A DNA stretch of 64,000 nt from Clavelina lepadiformis (taxonomy: Eukaryota > Chordata > Ascidiacea > Aplousobranchia > Clavelinidae): contig NC_135242.1 in assembly GCF_947623445.1 (NCBI RefSeq), positions 19,902,001 to 19,966,000 of the forward strand. Reading direction: 5' to 3'. This document shows, one piece after another, positions 62,633 through 64,000 of the stretch. The position numbers and the translations under genes are program-made. Under the pieces are notes generated by a model that did not search any database, had not been told where the DNA came from, and saw nothing but the letters and a program-made list of their open reading frames with translations. Position 1 is the first letter of the stretch; the number at the start of each line of letters is the position of its first letter.

Positions 62633-64000
62633 CTAGTGGCATTTCACCCTGCGCAGTGTGACGGGATCGTAAAACTTGGGTACACAAAAACAAGTTGGTT
62701 CACAGATGGCATCTGGATAAGCAGGGCACTTGGTATTGCGGCATGCCAACTTGCAGTTCTCGTTTGAGCATAACTCTGGAAAATGTGTACGAAATTAAGG
62801 GGTTTTTGTTAAGTAATTTGTAGGGTGTAACATTTTATGCCTTTGCTTTTCGAGCCTTGTTTTCCTGCCAAGTCTAGGAAAGGGCTTTAAGTATTACAGC
62901 AAATCAGGTTACGTATATGTACGTTTACAACAATTATAGCATAATCTGAAAGAATTTCTTACTTTCAATACAGTCTCTTCTTGACAATTTTCGAGGCTTT
63001 CCATTTTGCAAACGGTAAAAGTCAAAGTCGCATCCTCCGCAATAGTTATCTCTGCACACGGCATCGGGATAGGCCGGGCATCTTGCACCCCGACAAGGAG
63101 GATAAGCGCATCTCACCTGCGGCGATCCCGGAGGGCATTGGTCTATCTTGACACAGATGGAGTTTGTGAGGTCGCTTGGATTCCACATCTCGTTTCTACC
63201 GCAGACAATTTGCGACACTCCAACCAGCTGTAAACCTTTTCTACAAGTCGCAGTGCATTTTGAACCAACATAACTTCCGTGAGTGCATCGCACTCTAAAA
63301 TTTACAAAGGCTCTTGGATCTACCGGAGGAGGACATTCTGTAAATGTAAAAAGAATAACCTTGTAAGCTTGTTTATTATAGATATGGTAATTTTGGAATG
63401 TAAACTTACCTAACGGTTCAGTGCATATTGAACCACAGCCGGCTGGACAACATATCTGGCCAAGTTGACAATGGTCTGGATTACACATAGGACATCTTCC
63501 AACAAATCCGCGGCGAGGCGGACAGCGAGGATCTACGCAAGCATAAGTTAGCACATAGCATGCATTTAACACCATTGGAATGATTTTCTTTCAGTAATTG
63601 TTTCAAAACTCTTACCTGGTACACATTGAGTTGTCCCTAAACTTGGAACCCAGTGACCATTTTCTCTACATTTTGAACTGGCAGGACCTTTGACCACTTG
63701 ACCAGGTGGACAGTTGATTGTACAAACTGACCCGATGTTATTGCCATCGTTGCAGGTGTGTGGTAAATTTGTATTTAGTGGAACGCAGTGAGGAAATCCT
63801 ATAACCGTAGAAAGTTTATAAGATTATGATAAAATGACATATTTGTGTACAAGTATAATGTATCCATGTCCGAACCTAGCTTAAATAACATATTGCTCTT
63901 ATCTCTCTTAATATGCTATTCACAATTTCTTGGTTTAGCAAACATCAGTTTTACCTATTGGGTAAGAGCACGTTGAACCGCAGCCAGTCGGACAACATAT
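62633..64000 (-). CDS. Secreted WAP / CCP / eight-Cys protein, 5' part outside window (gene Z)
   Basis: Five exons seen: 64000-63955 (end of a WAP core: CCPTGCGSTC), 63798-63616 (CCP-like: NIGSVCTINCPPGQ), 63532-63410 (WAP core: MCNPDHCQLGQICCPAGCG), 63337-62963 (CCP-like then an eight-Cys module, CPAYPDAVC and GGCDFDF) and the terminal 62775-62633 (short eight-Cys variant ending VKCH, stop). All visible introns are phase 1. At least two WAP and two CCP units alternate here, and the two WAP ends are very similar, pointing to internal duplication of a WAP-CCP exon pair. The signal peptide must lie beyond 64000. Confidence 0.85.

Noticed and set aside
1-64000. CRISPR arrays, operons or prokaryotic features
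   Set aside because: None present. Introns, poly(A) signals and signal-peptide exons make this clearly eukaryotic nuclear DNA.

Overview
This is eukaryotic nuclear DNA, AT-rich, with compact multi-exon genes, short GT-AG introns, an Ig-domain exon, EF-hand genes and many small secreted cysteine-rich proteins. That is what an invertebrate deuterostome would show, and the compactness and gene style suggest an ascidian tunicate (Ciona-like). This is inference from gene style, not a sequence match. Exon coordinates were worked out by eye from splice signals and reading-frame phase. Every multi-exon model below keeps one open frame across its joins, except where uncertainty is stated.

Layout. 1-6 kb (minus strand): an isolated Ig I-set exon, then a secreted cysteine-rich gene. 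11-15 kb (plus): a tandem pair of degenerate EF-hand genes with the same intron phases. 16-18 kb (minus): a basic, Ser/Lys-rich protein with a C-terminal coiled coil. 18-27.5 kb: no supportable gene. 27.6-29.3 kb (plus): a single-pass membrane protein with two PPxY motifs; its first intron carries a perfect-TSD hAT MITE. 30.6-35.7 kb: a head-to-head tRNA-Arg(CCT) pair, a third tRNA-Arg in a partly decayed 1.7-1.8 kb tandem duplication, and a LINE 3' remnant. 36-37.7 kb (plus): an unrecognised secreted protein with all-phase-2 introns.

38-64 kb is the most distinctive part. It is a one-strand (minus) array of at least six genes for secreted proteins: four complete with signal peptides and supported ends, one short and degenerate, and one cut by the window edge. 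All are assembled from three phase-1 exon cassettes: an eight-cysteine module, a six-cysteine selectin-type CCP/sushi-like module and a WAP-type four-disulfide core. Four of the five visible signal-peptide exons (genes U, W, X and Y) plus their start codons are exactly 58 bp up to the first donor; gene V's is 49 bp. Internal exon duplications (a triplicated exon in one gene, a duplicated three-exon block in another) show growth by exon shuffling and tandem duplication. An orphan module fragment and a 1.8 kb TIR DNA transposon also lie in the array. A protease-inhibitor or innate-defence role is plausible from the WAP domains but not shown by the sequence.
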